A DNA stretch of 64,000 nucleotides from Arthrobacter sp. ERGS1:01 (GCF_001281315.1 NZ_CP012477.1:620001-684000), one strand, 5' to 3'. Counted from the stretch's first letter, positions 1-13,332 are shown. The notes: generated from the letters alone by a model not told the origin. Program-made: numbers and translations.

Positions 1-2840
<2,840 letters not shown>

Positions 2841-3154
2841 CACTACACACAAGTATCACCACCACGGAGTGCGAATAAACCTTCAAAAGCTATTCACACC
2901 CCAGGTACCGATACAACACACTGCTCACGTTCACTATGTGGTTCCCAACCAACAAACCCACCCCCGAACCAAACGGGGACCGGTTATCTACGGTTGACAC
3001 GGGAAACCAAACACCACCACCTTTTACCCCACCCCCACCAGGGCGGTCAATAAAAGGAGGAAAATGGTGTATAATATAATATTGTTGTTCCAACAAGAAC
3101 ACCCAACAAGCCACCCACCCGGATACCAGCAATGGAACCGGGATTGGGGAACGA
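2841..3154 (+). other. 23S-5S spacer
   Basis: Transcribed spacer of about 310 bases between 23S and 5S. It is rich in ACC/CCA repeats, with an AT-rich patch around 3050-3090. No tRNA and no credible gene is seen in it. Confidence 0.8.
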
Positions 3155-3271
3155 GTTACGGTGGTCATAGCGTGGGGGAAACGCCCGGTCCCATTCCGAA
3201 CCCGGAAGCTAAGACCCACAGCGCCGATGGTACTGCATTCGTGAGGATGTGGGAGAGTAGGACACCGCCGG
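3155..3271 (+). rRNA. rrf: 5S ribosomal RNA
   Basis: This is a complete 5S rRNA of about 117 nt. It begins GTTACGGTGGTCATAGCG, contains the loop sequence CCCATTCCGAACCCGGAAG and ends ...GTAGGACACCGCC. It lies downstream of the 23S gene in the usual rrn operon order and is followed by a strong hairpin terminator. Confidence 0.97.
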
Positions 3272-3290
3272 ACAACACCAAAAAGGGTAG

Positions 3291-3319
3291 AGGCCCCGCA
3301 CACACACCGTGCGGGGCCT
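3291..3319 (+). terminator. rrn operon terminator hairpin
   Basis: A 10-bp perfect stem, AGGCCCCGCA (3291-3300) with TGCGGGGCCT (3310-3319), lies 20 bases after 5S. A weaker second GGCCCC/GGGGCC hairpin follows at 3383-3399. Confidence 0.85.
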
Positions 3320-3482
3320 CCCCACCTTTAACAACCAAAACACCAGGCCCCCACAACAAACACACCACACCACCAAAACCCAGGCCCCCACACGGGGCCA
3401 TCTTTGCTTAACAGCACAACCATTTTCTCGACGACCGGTAGATTGGCAAGGACGCCATCGGGGCGGAGCGGAGGGGGAAAAC

Positions 3483-5351
3483 ATGCTGGCCAGACAGCCA
3501 CATCACGACGGTTCGGTGCTCTACGTGGAGGACAAGCTACCGGTCTTGGGGGAGCGGCTGCGATTGCGGCTGCGCGTGCCCCACGCCTGGGGAACGCCAT
3601 CGCGTATTTGGGTGCGCAGCGTTCAGGATGCCGAGCCGCGCTATGACGAGGCCAAGCATCTGGGTGACACCGCCACGGACGGTTGGGCCTGGTGGGAGGC
3701 CTCAATGCTGGTGGTCAACCCGGTGGCCCTCTACCGCTTCGTCATTGAGGTCCCTACTGCGGGCCAGGGGAACGTGTACTGGACGCTGAACAACTCCGGC
3801 CTGTTTGACCGGGACACCTCGGATTACCAGGACTTCCGGGTCACCACAGCCGCACGGCCGCCCCAGTGGTCAACGGATGCCGTCATGTACCAAGTGTTTC
3901 CGGACAGATTTGCCCGCTCCGAGGCCGCCGCAGCGCTGCCGGCTCCGGACTGGGCCGTGCCGTGCTCGTGGCAGACGCCGGTGCAAGGCACTGGTCCCGA
4001 GGCCGGAACCCAGTTCTACGGCGGAGACTTGTGGGGCGTGCGGGACAAACTGGACCACCTGACGGAGCTCGGGGTGGACATTCTCTACCTGACTCCGTTC
4101 TTTCCCGGCCGGTCCAACCACCGCTACGACGCATCAACGTTCAAACACGTTGATCCTCTGCTGGGCGGGGACCAGGCCCTGGTTGCGTTGGTGGAGGCAG
4201 CGCACGCCAGGGGCATGAAGGTTATGGGAGACCTGACGGCCAACCACACCGGAGACGCCCATGAGTGGTTCCAACGTGCCCTGGCAGATCCCGCAAGCCC
4301 CGAGGCCGATTTCTACTACTTCAACGCCGACCACAGCGACTACGAATCCTGGTGGGGCGTGAAGTCCCTGCCGAAACTCAACTGGGCGTCGCCCGGTCTG
4401 CGGGAGGCCTTCGTTACAGGTGAAGACTCCGTGGTGGCCCACTGGCTCAAGCCGCCGTTCAACCTCGACGGGTGGCGGATCGACGTCGGAAACATGACCG
4501 GCCGGCTCGGTGCGCAAGATATCAATAGGGAAGTGGCTGCCCTCATTCAACACCGGGTCCTGGGCATCAACCCCGACGCGCTGTTGCTGGGCGAGGAAAC
4601 TTCCGACGCCGGCGCCGACGTCGACGGTTTTGGCTGGCAGGGGGCCATGACGTACTCCAACTTCACCCGCCCCATGTGGCAATGGTTGGCCAGGCCCGGT
4701 GTACGCGTGGACTTCTTCGGCACGCCCCTTGACGGCCCCAACAGGGTGGGCGCGGAGACGGTCCTTGCCACGCACCGGGACCTTTCCGGCGCCTTTAGCT
4801 GGCCCGTCAGGAACGCCACAATGAACGCCTTGAACACCCACGACACCGCCCGGGCCGCAACCGTGATGGTCGACGGCGGTGTCGTGGTGGCGGCCGCGTT
4901 GTCCATGCTGTTGCCGGGCATCCCCGTGGTTTTTGCGGGTGACGAGTTTGGCCTGCAGGGCGATCGCGGTGAATCCTCACGCACCCCCATGCCGTGGGGC
5001 GAGCCGGACCGGATTGGCGCCGATTTCACAGGCGCCTACGCGGCGCTGACCGCGCTGCGCCATTCGAGTCCCGCTATCGCCCACGGCAGCGTTCGCTGGC
5101 TGCTCGCCGACGGCGACGTGCTGGCTTTTGCGCGCGAGTCCGAGCAGGAGTCGCTGCTGGTGATCGCCGTGCGGGCAGATGTCCCCAAGCTTGGGCTCGC
5201 GGCCTTGGACCTCGGTGCGGCAGGTGCAGCGGCCCTGGACGAGCCTCCACTGTTCCGGACCGGCAACATCACCACGGGAGAAACCATCGGTCTGGCCGGT
5301 CCGGGGATCTACGTTTGGCGACTGCCCGGCGTCCGGCCGCCGGCGTCGTAA
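3483..5351 (+). CDS. GH13 alpha-amylase-family glycoside hydrolase (neopullulanase or maltodextrin glucosidase type)
   Basis: Predicted cytoplasmic enzyme of 622 aa that cleaves or transfers alpha-1,4-linked glucosides. An N-terminal beta-sandwich-like part (about residues 10-120) resembles the CBM34-type domain of neopullulanases, followed by the (beta/alpha)8 barrel. The four GH13 signatures are readable: region I GDLTANHTGD (about 249-258), region II DGWRIDVGN with nucleophile D334, region III LLLGEE with acid/base E371, and region IV NTHDT with D454. The ATG at 3483 is preceded by GGAGGGGG at about 9 bases, so this start is preferred to in-frame codons further upstream. No signal peptide is seen. 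Substrate specificity cannot be read from sequence alone. A role in glycogen or maltodextrin turnover is inferred from the family. Confidence 0.9.
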   Translation: MLARQPHHDGSVLYVEDKLPVLGERLRLRLRVPHAWGTPSRIWVRSVQDAEPRYDEAKHLGDTATDGWAWWEASMLVVNPVALYRFVIEVPTAGQGNVYWTLNNSGLFDRDTSDYQDFRVTTAARPPQWSTDAVMYQVFPDRFARSEAAAALPAPDWAVPCSWQTPVQGTGPEAGTQFYGGDLWGVRDKLDHLTELGVDILYLTPFFPGRSNHRYDASTFKHVDPLLGGDQALVALVEAAHARGMKVMGDLTANHTGDAHEWFQRALADPASPEADFYYFNADHSDYESWWGVKSLPKLNWASPGLREAFVTGEDSVVAHWLKPPFNLDGWRIDVGNMTGRLGAQDINREVAALIQHRVLGINPDALLLGEETSDAGADVDGFGWQGAMTYSNFTRPMWQWLARPGVRVDFFGTPLDGPNRVGAETVLATHRDLSGAFSWPVRNATMNALNTHDTARAATVMVDGGVVVAAALSMLLPGIPVVFAGDEFGLQGDRGESSRTPMPWGEPDRIGADFTGAYAALTALRHSSPAIAHGSVRWLLADGDVLAFARESEQESLLVIAVRADVPKLGLAALDLGAAGAAALDEPPLFRTGNITTGETIGLAGPGIYVWRLPGVRPPAS

Positions 5352-5405
5352 GTTCTAGACTGGAAGGGGCCCGCAGTGGGCCGGAATGGAAGGGTTTACA
5401 CGCAC

Positions 5406-6800
5406 ATGGTGGCATTTGAGGTTCGGTTGAACGAGGAATTTGAACGCGGATTGCGCAGCAGCCTGCGGGAGAACCAAATAAGCGTCAGCCCGGCCGACCT
5501 CAGGACCTTCGCCGTCGACCAGGGCCCCGTCACCGACTACCAGGAGCCCGCAGCGGTGGTGTGGGCGGAGTCGGTGGCAGATGTCCAGGCCGTGGTGCGC
5601 CTCGCTGCTGCCCATTCCGTGCCCGTGGTGGCCCGTGGGGCCGGGACGGGTGTCTCCGGCGGCGCCCATGCCACGGCCGGTTGTGTGGTGCTGGACCTGG
5701 AGCGGATGAACAAGATCCTTGAGCTGAACCCGGAGGATGAAATCGCCAGGGTGGAGCCCGGCGTCGTGAATGCGGACTTGAATTCGGCCGCCGCCGTGCA
5801 TGGGTTGATGTACGCGCCGGATCCAGCCAGCTACAAGATCTCCACGATTGGCGGGAACGTGGCCACGAACGCCGGCGGCCTGCGGTGCGCAAAGTACGGG
5901 GTGACCCGGGACGCCGTGCTGGCCCTGGACGTGGTGCTGGCCGACGGCGAACTCATCCACACCGGGCACCGCACCTTCAAGGGAGTGGCCGGGTACGACC
6001 TTACAAGCCTTTTTGTGGGCTCCGAGGGGACGCTGGGCATCGTGGTCGGCGCGACGGTTCGGCTGAAGTACCTGCCCGTCGATGTGCGGACCCTGGCCGT
6101 GTTCTTCCCCGACGTGGCCTCGGCGGCTGCTGGCGTGCTGGTCCTGGGTGCCAAGCGCGTGCAGCCATGCATTCTGGAGATGCTCGACGGCGCCAGCCTC
6201 GTTGAGTTGGACTCCCACCACGGCACCGATCTCTCCCAGCGTGGCAATGCACTCCTGTTGGCCCAGTTCGATGGCCTGGCCGCGGCCATGGAGGCCGACA
6301 TCGCCGCCGAGGCGCTGGCGGCTTTGGGCGGGAGTGTGAACCGTGAGGACCCGGCGGAAGCCGAACGGCTCGTGGAGTTGCGGCGGAACAATCGCGGCCT
6401 GGACGTGGACTCGGACATCACGGTGGGTGAGGACGTTGCCGTGCCTCGCTCCCAGCTGGTCCACTACATCGCCGCGCTGGAGGAAATGGCGGCTCGGCAC
6501 GGCGTCGGTGTGCGGATCATCGCCCACGCCGGCGACGGCAACCTGCACCCGACGTTCTGGGTTCCCGAGTCCGAGGCGGCCGCCGTGGCAGCTCTCAATG
6601 CGGCCCTGGACGAATCCATCGACAAGGCGCTGGAACTGGGCGGCACCATCACCGGAGAACACGGGATCGGCCAGTACAAGCTCAAATGGCTGCCCCTGGA
6701 ACAAGCAGAATCGGTACTTCAACTCCAGCGGCGCATCAAGGACTTGTTTGATCCCCAGGGCATCCTGAATCCCGGCAAGGCGATCACCTCCCGCCCCTAG
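5406..6800 (+). CDS. FAD-linked oxidase, glycolate oxidase subunit GlcD / D-lactate dehydrogenase family
   Basis: Predicted flavoprotein of 464 aa oxidising a 2-hydroxy acid such as glycolate or D-lactate. The N-terminal PCMH FAD-binding domain (about residues 30-215) shows ARGAGTGVSGG and the flavin-binding stretch TIGGNVATNAGG. The C-terminal FAD-oxidase domain shows AHAGDGNLHP and GGTITGEHGIG, both diagnostic for GlcD-type proteins. ATG 5406 has GGAAGGG 11 bases upstream; a GTG at 5376 with its own GGAAGG is an alternative. It starts 54 bases after the glucosidase gene and may be co-transcribed, although no metabolic link is obvious. The iron-sulfur partner GlcF is not in the window, which fits the single-subunit D-lactate dehydrogenase type equally well. 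Confidence 0.9.
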   Translation: MVAFEVRLNEEFERGLRSSLRENQISVSPADLRTFAVDQGPVTDYQEPAAVVWAESVADVQAVVRLAAAHSVPVVARGAGTGVSGGAHATAGCVVLDLERMNKILELNPEDEIARVEPGVVNADLNSAAAVHGLMYAPDPASYKISTIGGNVATNAGGLRCAKYGVTRDAVLALDVVLADGELIHTGHRTFKGVAGYDLTSLFVGSEGTLGIVVGATVRLKYLPVDVRTLAVFFPDVASAAAGVLVLGAKRVQPCILEMLDGASLVELDSHHGTDLSQRGNALLLAQFDGLAAAMEADIAAEALAALGGSVNREDPAEAERLVELRRNNRGLDVDSDITVGEDVAVPRSQLVHYIAALEEMAARHGVGVRIIAHAGDGNLHPTFWVPESEAAAVAALNAALDESIDKALELGGTITGEHGIGQYKLKWLPLEQAESVLQLQRRIKDLFDPQGILNPGKAITSRP

Positions 6801-6975
6801 ACGCCGTATCACTTTTGGTGCACTTTTCCCCGACGCCGTATCACCAATGGCTGGCTTTTGCCGAACGCGGTATCACCTTTGGCGCTGTGCGTTCTTGAGG
6901 TGATACCGCGTTGCCTCAAAGCTCACCACTAGTGATACCGCGTTGCGGGAAAGGCGGCCAAAGGTGATACGGCGT
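6801..6975. repeat. Regular array of six 12-bp repeats, three direct and three inverted, 32-bp period
   Basis: The word ACGCSGTATCAC occurs at 6801, 6833 and 6865, exactly 32 bp apart. Its reverse complement GTGATACSGCGT occurs at 6900, 6932 and 6964, again exactly 32 bp apart. Copies 1 and 6 are perfect complements, as are 3 and 4, and 2 and 5 differ at one base. The whole is a nested imperfect palindrome filling the gap between two convergent genes. Flanks are partly shared (TTTTGG or CCTTTGG after several copies). It could act as a bidirectional transcription stop, a repeated intergenic element of the BIME type, or an array of protein-binding sites on one helical face. Confidence 0.9.
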
Positions 6976-6984
6976 CGGGGGAGG

Positions 6985-8354
6985 TTACTCGTCGCCGAAG
7001 GCGGAGTCCGGCAGTACGCCGCTCTCGAGCATCTTGATGGTGGCCGTGTCCGTGCTGAGCATGATGGCGTCCTCGTCACGGCGGAAGCGCAGGATGTTGT
7101 CCACATAGGATTGGACCGCCTCGGCCAGCGGCACGTTGCGTTCCTCCTCCTGTGACATGTACCAGCGGTGTTCCAGGACCTCGTGCACCACCTCGGCCGG
7201 TTCGAGCTTGCTGCTCAGCTCGCGGGGGATGGAGCGCACGATGGGCTCGAAGATGGTGCTGACCCAGTTGTGGGCGCTGATTTCTTCGTCCGCGCCCGGG
7301 CTGGAATCGGCGCGGAAGGAGTCCATGTCGTTCAGCAGCCGGCGGGCCTGGTTTTCCTGGGCGTCAATGCCCGTCAGGCGCAGCAGGCGGCGCTGGTGGT
7401 GGCCGGCGTCGACCACCTTGGGCTGGAGCTGGATGGTGGAGCCGTCGGGCGTGGTCTTGATGGCGTATTCCTCCACGTCGAAGCCCAGCTTGTTCAGGCG
7501 GCGGATGCGGGCGCCCACGCGCCAGCGGTCCTCCAGCTCGAAGGACTCCTTCTCGGTCAGCTCGGCCCAGAGGCGGCGGTAGCTTTCCATGATGAGTTCG
7601 CTGGTGGCCACGGGATCCACCTTTTCCTCGATGAGCCCGCCTTCGAGCAGGTCCATGAGTTCGCCTGCAATGTTGACCCGGGCGATTTCCAGATCGTACT
7701 CGCGCTGCCCGGTGGACAGATCCGGGTACAGCTCGCCGGTTTCCGCGTCCACCAGGTAGGCGGCGAAGGCGCCGGCGTCGCGGCGGAACAAGGTGTTGGA
7801 GAGGGAGACGTCGCCCCAGTAGAAGCCCACCAGGTGCAGGCGGACCAGCAGGAGGGCCTGGGCGTCAATGAGGCGGGTGAGCGTGTCACGGCGCAGCTTC
7901 TGCGAGAACAGGGCCCGGTAGGGGAGCGAGAACTTCAAATGCCGGGTGACCAACACGGGGTCCAGGGGTGCGCCCGTGGGGTGGTGCGGCCCGTGATGAC
8001 GGCGACGGGTTCAACGCAGGGCACGTCCAGCCGGGCGAGCTTGCGCAGCATGTGGTACTCGTGGCGGGCAACGTGCTCAGAGGTTTCCTTGATGGCGATC
8101 ACGGAGCCGTCCAGGTGGGCGAACCGCACCACGTGGCGGGAAATGCCGCGGGGGAGGGCGGCCAGGTTGGCGGCTGGCCACTCCTCGAGCTTGATGTGCC
8201 AGGGGAGGTCCAGCAGGCCTGGATCAGCCGTGGCTGCCGTGATGTTCAGCGAGCCCATGACGGGGGCCGGCGGCGCGGACTGGCGCGGCAGCTTCCCGAT
8301 CTGTTCAAAGTCGGTGGGTTCGTGGTTCCATTGCGCGCCGGGCAGCTCAGTCAT
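6985..8354 (-). CDS. DUF4032 protein with kinase-like motif (frameshifted)
   Basis: A DUF4032-family protein of about 456 aa read in two frames. The N-terminal part (8354 down to about 7980) begins MTELPGAQWNHEP. The C-terminal part continues LVTRHLKFSLPYRALF and ends at 6985. A single missing base in the G run 7978-7981 explains the break, since one extra G restores a continuous ...TTPTGAPLDPVLVTRH. A kinase-like catalytic loop, FYWGDVSLSNTLF, is visible. The family is common in actinobacteria and its biochemical role is not established. The ATG at 8354 has a purine-rich AAGAGAGAA upstream. It lies downstream of ugpC on the same strand, separated by a long hairpin. Both halves are well conserved, so a sequence error is more likely than decay. 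Confidence 0.75.
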
Positions 8355-8377
8355 GGGCCAATTCTCTCTTAAAAGGT

Positions 8378-8445
8378 GAGTGCCGGCAGCCTGGGGTCCG
8401 GGTCTCGACAAGCTCGACCACCGGACCGGCAGGCTACCGGCACTC
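8378..8445 (-). terminator. Long hairpin between ugpC and DUF4032
   Basis: The outer stem GAGTGCCGGCAGCCT (8378-8392) pairs with AGGCTACCGGCACTC (8431-8445) with one wobble. An inner stem pairs GTCCGG with CCGGAC. The loop holds TCTCGACAAGCTCGACCACC, a sequence of the kind often repeated between genes in Arthrobacter. It lies just after the ugpC stop codon, so it probably ends that transcript. Confidence 0.7.
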
Positions 8446-8458
8446 ATTCAAACGGTTG

Positions 8459-9559
<1,101 letters not shown>

Positions 9560-9731
9560 AGTAGTAAATCCCTTCATCGGCAGGTACGTGCCGAACGATC
9601 CGTTGTGAATGGTTTTTTTATTCAGTTGTGCGGCCGTGCTTGTCCAGCAGGGCCGATATCAGGCCAGAGTCCACCTAGGGCGAAATCATCACTGATGTAT
9701 GAAGTATGACACATCCGCGCAGTGCTTTGCG

Positions 9732-10525
9732 TCACTCGGGCGTTTTGGCACCTGTTCGGGCGGCCAGGAGCAGTTCCAGGACAGCCGGCAGGGCGTCGGG
9801 GGAGGGGATGCGGAACGCCGCGGACGTGGCGCCGTCGCCCACCTTGATGCCCACATCGCCGTTGCGCAGGGCCTTGAAGGCGTGTTCGTCGGTGACGTCG
9901 TCCCCAACAAAAACGACGGCAGTGGCACCGGTGGTGTCGCGGAGCATGGCGAGGCTTTCGCCCTTGTTGGCGTTGACCACCGAGATTTCCAGGACCATTT
10001 TGCCCTCGGTGATGAATACGGCGGGTTCCCCGGCCAGAGCCTCGAGCAGCTCGCGAACAGCTGACTCGCCGTGTTCGGCCGAGGCCTGCCGGTAATGCAG
10101 GACGACGCCGGCCGGCTTGTGTTCCGCCGTTGTCCCCGGGTGCCTGCCGGTCACGTCCGCAACACAGGCGCGTGCCCTTTCCAGCTGTTGCGCCTGCACC
10201 GCGGTCAGCTCCAACCCGGCGGAGTCCGGACCCAGCCACACCTCGGCACCGTGGCTGCCCACCAGCAGGGTTCCCGCAGGTGGTGTGGCGACCGCCCGCA
10301 GGCTGGCCAGGGCGCGCCCGGAGACGAGCGCCGTCGTCGTGCCAGGCAGGCGGGTGAGGGCGGCGAAGGCTGCGGCCGAGGCCGGCAGCGGGCGTGCGTC
10401 GTCGGCACGCGGCACCAGGGTGACATGGTGCCGTCAAAGTCCAGGGCAAGCAGCAGATGCTGGGAGCGGGCAACCGCGCGGATCGCGGCGGCCAGTTCCG
10501 GGGCCAGGCCGGTGTCAGCTGTCAT
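9732..10525 (-). CDS. otsB: Trehalose-6-phosphate phosphatase (frameshifted)
   Basis: HAD-superfamily phosphatase converting trehalose 6-phosphate to trehalose. The N-terminus (from ATG 10525) carries the motif I aspartates in LALDFDGTMSP. The reading then breaks and resumes in another frame as LVPRADDARPLP, continuing to VGDDVTDEHAF (acidic HAD motif) and the stop at 9732. One extra base in the G run 10418-10420 restores a single frame of about 265 aa. The start lies 11 bases inside the 3' end of otsA, so the two are translationally coupled. As with DUF4032 the break is in a G/C run and may be a sequencing error. Confidence 0.85.
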
Positions 10526-11996
10526 CGCGCACGGCGTCGATCTGCAAGGTGGCCAGGAAGTCCTCGCTCCAACGCTGGACGTCGTGCGAGAGGATTTGCT
10601 TGCGCATGGCCCGCATGCGGCGGCTGGATTCGGTCTTGGGCAGGTTGATGGCGCGCACGATCGTGGCCTTGAGCCCGTCGATGTCGTGCGGGTTGACCAG
10701 CAGGGCCTGCTTGAGCTGGTCGGCGGCGCCGGTGAATTCGCTCAGCACCAGGGCGCCGGTGTTATCGCCCCGGGCGGCCACATACTCCTTGGCCACCAGG
10801 TTCATGCCGTCCCGCAGGGCCGTGACAAGCATGACGTCGGCCGCCAGGTACAGCGCCACCATCTCCTCCACAGGGTAGCTGTGGTGCAGGTAGCGGACGG
10901 CGGTGTTTTCGATGGTGTCGAACTGGCCGTTGATCCGGCCCACCGTGCCCTCCACCTCTTCGCGCAGGTGCCGGTAGCTTTCCACGCGCTCGCGGCTGGG
11001 GCTGGCCACCTGGATCAGGGATGCGTCCTCCACCTTGACGATGCCGTCGTGGAGGAGTTCGCCGTAGGCCTTGAGGCGGTGGGTGATGCCCTTGGTGTAG
11101 TCGAGCCGGTCGACGCCGAGCAGGATCGTCTTGGGGTTGCCCATGTCTTCGCGGATCTGCCTGGACCGGGCGATGATGTCGGGGCGGGCCGCCAGTTCCT
11201 GGATTTGGCCCACGTCGATGGAGATGGGGAACGGTTCGGCCCGGGAAATGTGGCTGGTGCGGCCGTCGTCGGCCCTGACATGGACCTGCTGTGCCTTGAC
11301 GCTGGCGCCGAGGAAGCGGCGGGCTGAGCGCAGGAAGTTGGCCGTGTCGTTGGGGCGTTGGAAGCCGATGAGGTCCGCGCCGAGCAGTCCGTCGATGATG
11401 GGCTGGCGCCACGGCAGCTGGGCGAAGATCTCCGGCGGCGGGAACGGGATGTGGTTGAAGAAGCCGATGCGCAGATCAGGGCGGAGTTGGCGTAGGTAGC
11501 TCGGCACCAGTTGGAGCTGGTAGTCCTGCACCCAGACGGTGGCGTTCTTTGCGGCGGCGCCGGCGGCCGCCTCGGCGAAGCGCCGGTTCACCAGGCGGTA
11601 GGAGTCCCACCAGGTTCGGTGGAATTCCGGCGGCGCAATGACGTCGTGGTACAGCGGCCAGAGCGTGGAGTTGGAGAAGCCCTCGTAGTACAGCTCTACT
11701 TCGTCGCTGGAGAGCGGGACGGGAATGAGGTCCATGTTCTCGTGGTGGAACGGCTCCAAGGTTTCGTCGGGGGCGCCGTGCCAGCCCACCCAGCCGCCGT
11801 CGCGGGCGGCCATGACCGGGGCCAACGCCGTGACGAGACCTCCCGGCGCTCGCCGCCAGCCGGCGTCGTCCGTGCCGTTGGACACCCTGTCCACGGGCAG
11901 GCGGTTGGAGACGACCAGGAAGTCCGAGGCGCCGTGGACGGGCTCGGACTGACTTGTGCTGGCAGAGGTTTTCTTTGGCTGTTTCGACTCCGGCAA
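10515..11996 (-). CDS. otsA: Trehalose-6-phosphate synthase
   Basis: GT20 glycosyltransferase of about 493 aa that joins UDP-glucose and glucose 6-phosphate. Visible family motifs are FLVVSNRLPVDRV, the phosphate-binding GGLVTAL, VWVQDYQLQLVP, GFFNHIPFPPPE and GVDRLDYTKGI with KEYVAARGD, in the usual order. TTG 11996 is chosen because GGAG lies 6 bases upstream. A TTG at 12059 is an alternative that would add 21 residues. It is the first gene of an otsA-otsB operon making the compatible solute trehalose, transcribed away from the DsbA-like gene. Confidence 0.9.
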   Translation of the reverse strand: MPESKQPKKTSASTSQSEPVHGASDFLVVSNRLPVDRVSNGTDDAGWRRAPGGLVTALAPVMAARDGGWVGWHGAPDETLEPFHHENMDLIPVPLSSDEVELYYEGFSNSTLWPLYHDVIAPPEFHRTWWDSYRLVNRRFAEAAAGAAAKNATVWVQDYQLQLVPSYLRQLRPDLRIGFFNHIPFPPPEIFAQLPWRQPIIDGLLGADLIGFQRPNDTANFLRSARRFLGASVKAQQVHVRADDGRTSHISRAEPFPISIDVGQIQELAARPDIIARSRQIREDMGNPKTILLGVDRLDYTKGITHRLKAYGELLHDGIVKVEDASLIQVASPSRERVESYRHLREEVEGTVGRINGQFDTIENTAVRYLHHSYPVEEMVALYLAADVMLVTALRDGMNLVAKEYVAARGDNTGALVLSEFTGAADQLKQALLVNPHDIDGLKATIVRAINLPKTESSRRMRAMRKQILSHDVQRWSEDFLATLQIDAVRDDS

Positions 11997-12181
11997 GGAG
12001 AACTCCGTTGGTTGGCGGGCTTTGAGCCAGCTTAGCGGGTGGGGAATTAAGCCGGACAAAAATGTCCTGCGTGAATTGCGGGCCGTGTTGGGTCAAGCTT
12101 TCTCCAAGGTTTTTCGCATAGGGTTGATGATTAGTTGCCGTCGCACGGTTCTTTCCGCCGTGCCCACCGACCTGAGGAACT

Positions 12182-13075
12182 ATGAGCCCCACTAACGATC
12201 CCCGGCCGTCCAAGGCCGAACGCACCGCACAAGCGCGCGAAAAGGCCCGACTGATTCGCGAAGCACAGCTGAAGAAGGAAAAGCGCAACAGCTGGCTGAT
12301 CCGTGGCGGGGTTCTGCTCGCAGCCGTGGCGATCGTGGTGATTATTGCGATTGTGGTCCTCCAGACCAACAAGAACAACGAGCCCGTTGCCAGCACCGGC
12401 CCCGTGGCGGCGAACATGAACTCCTATGGTGGCGTGACCGTCGGCAAGAAGGACGCCGTCATTCCGCCGACCACTACCGCGAAGACCGTGGACATCAACT
12501 CGGTTGGCGCGCTGCCCACGGCGAAGCCGGACAAGGCAACCGGCCTGGACGAGATTGGCATCAAGGCCACGGCCAAGGGCCAGCCGGTTCAGACGGTCAT
12601 CTACCTGGACTTCATGTGCCCGGTGTGCAACAACTTTGAAAAGACGTACGGCGATGCCCTGAATTCGTTGCGCGAAGAAGGCAAGATCACCGTTGAGTAC
12701 CGCCCGCTGGGCTTCCTCGACACGCTGTCCTCGGGCACCAACTACTCCTCACGCGCGGGTGCCGCGGCGGCTTGCGTTGCCGACCAGTCCCCGGGCAGCT
12801 ACAAGAAGTTCCTGGACACCTTGTACGCCAACCAGCCCGCAGAGAACAGCAAGGGCCTGGACAACGCGACGCTGGTGAAATACGCCACCGAATCAGGTGC
12901 CGCGGACATCAGCAATTGCGTCAATAACAAGACGTACAGACCGGCCATGGCCTACACCACCGCCCTGGCCACCGCCCATGGAATCACGGGTACGCCCACC
13001 GTGTTCATGGACGGCAAGCAGTGGCAGACCGGCACCTTCGACGATTTCTACAAGGCAGCCCTCGCAGCCAAGTAG
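12182..13075 (+). CDS. Membrane-anchored DsbA-like thioredoxin-domain protein
   Basis: Predicted 297-aa thiol oxidoreductase or isomerase. It has a charged cytoplasmic N-terminus (about 1-40), one transmembrane helix (about 42-62, LLAAVAIVVIIAIVVLQ) and an extracytoplasmic DsbA/thioredoxin_4 domain. The redox motif is CPVC within YLDFMCPVCNNFE, and the cis-proline loop is GITGTPTVFMDG. GAGGA sits close upstream of the ATG. The family acts in disulfide formation at the outside of the actinobacterial membrane. It is divergent from otsA and is followed by a terminator. Confidence 0.88.
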   Translation: MSPTNDPRPSKAERTAQAREKARLIREAQLKKEKRNSWLIRGGVLLAAVAIVVIIAIVVLQTNKNNEPVASTGPVAANMNSYGGVTVGKKDAVIPPTTTAKTVDINSVGALPTAKPDKATGLDEIGIKATAKGQPVQTVIYLDFMCPVCNNFEKTYGDALNSLREEGKITVEYRPLGFLDTLSSGTNYSSRAGAAAACVADQSPGSYKKFLDTLYANQPAENSKGLDNATLVKYATESGAADISNCVNNKTYRPAMAYTTALATAHGITGTPTVFMDGKQWQTGTFDDFYKAALAAK

Positions 13076-13081
13076 TTCTTG

Positions 13082-13130
13082 AAAACCGGCCCGCCCGTGC
13101 GTTCTCCACGCAGGGGAGGGCCGGTTTTTA
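13082..13130 (+). terminator. Rho-independent terminator
   Basis: The stem AAAACCGGCCC (13082-13092) pairs with GGGCCGGTTTT (13118-13128) and is followed by a T tract. It directly follows the DsbA-like gene. Confidence 0.85.
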
Positions 13131-13178
13131 TTTTCGGCGCATAGGTACGGTAGCCTTGTCTAGCGCTTGATTGCGTTT

Positions 13179-13252
13179 GCCTCCTTAGCTCAGCTGGCCA
13201 GAGCACCGCTCTTGTAAAGCGGGGGTCGTCGGTTCGAATCCGACAGGGGGCC
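13179..13252 (+). tRNA. tRNA-Thr (anticodon TGT)
   Basis: A full cloverleaf can be drawn: acceptor GCCTCCT/AGGGGGC, D arm GCTC...GAGC, anticodon arm CCGCT-CTTGTAA-AGCGG with anticodon TGT, and T arm GTCGG-TTCGAAT-CCGAC. CCA is not encoded in full after the acceptor. An integrase gene begins 80 bases downstream in opposite orientation, so the 3' end of this tRNA is the likely attachment site of the element that follows. Confidence 0.95.
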
Positions 13253-13288
13253 CAGAAAGCCCGGAATCTAGCGGTTCTCGGATGTGTG

Positions 13289-13310
13289 AATGGCCCCGAA
13301 AGGGGCCATT
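13289..13310 (-). terminator. Hairpin after integrase gene
   Basis: A perfect 9-bp stem, AATGGCCCC with GGGGCCATT, around a GAAA loop. It sits between tRNA-Thr and the 3' end of the integrase and could stop transcription from either side. Confidence 0.6.
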
Positions 13311-13332
13311 TTCGACTTAACTCATACTTAAC

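Noticed and set aside
5355..6812. Long antisense frame of about 485 codons opposite the FAD oxidase gene
   Set aside because: It is a shadow of high-GC codon bias; the plus-strand protein has clear family motifs throughout.
6801..6975. Possible CRISPR array
   Set aside because: The repeats are only 12 bp, half are inverted, the gaps are 20 bp and no cas genes are present.
7168..8379. Long plus-strand frame opposite DUF4032
   Set aside because: The composition (many His, Val, Gln, Gly) is typical of an antisense shadow, and no family fits.
9622..10473. Alternative minus-strand frame of 283 codons over otsB
   Set aside because: It is Arg/Pro-rich out-of-frame translation; the HAD motifs are in the other two frames.
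11476..12417. Minus-strand frame of 313 codons spanning otsA and the DsbA-like gene
   Set aside because: It overlaps two well supported genes and has no family resemblance.
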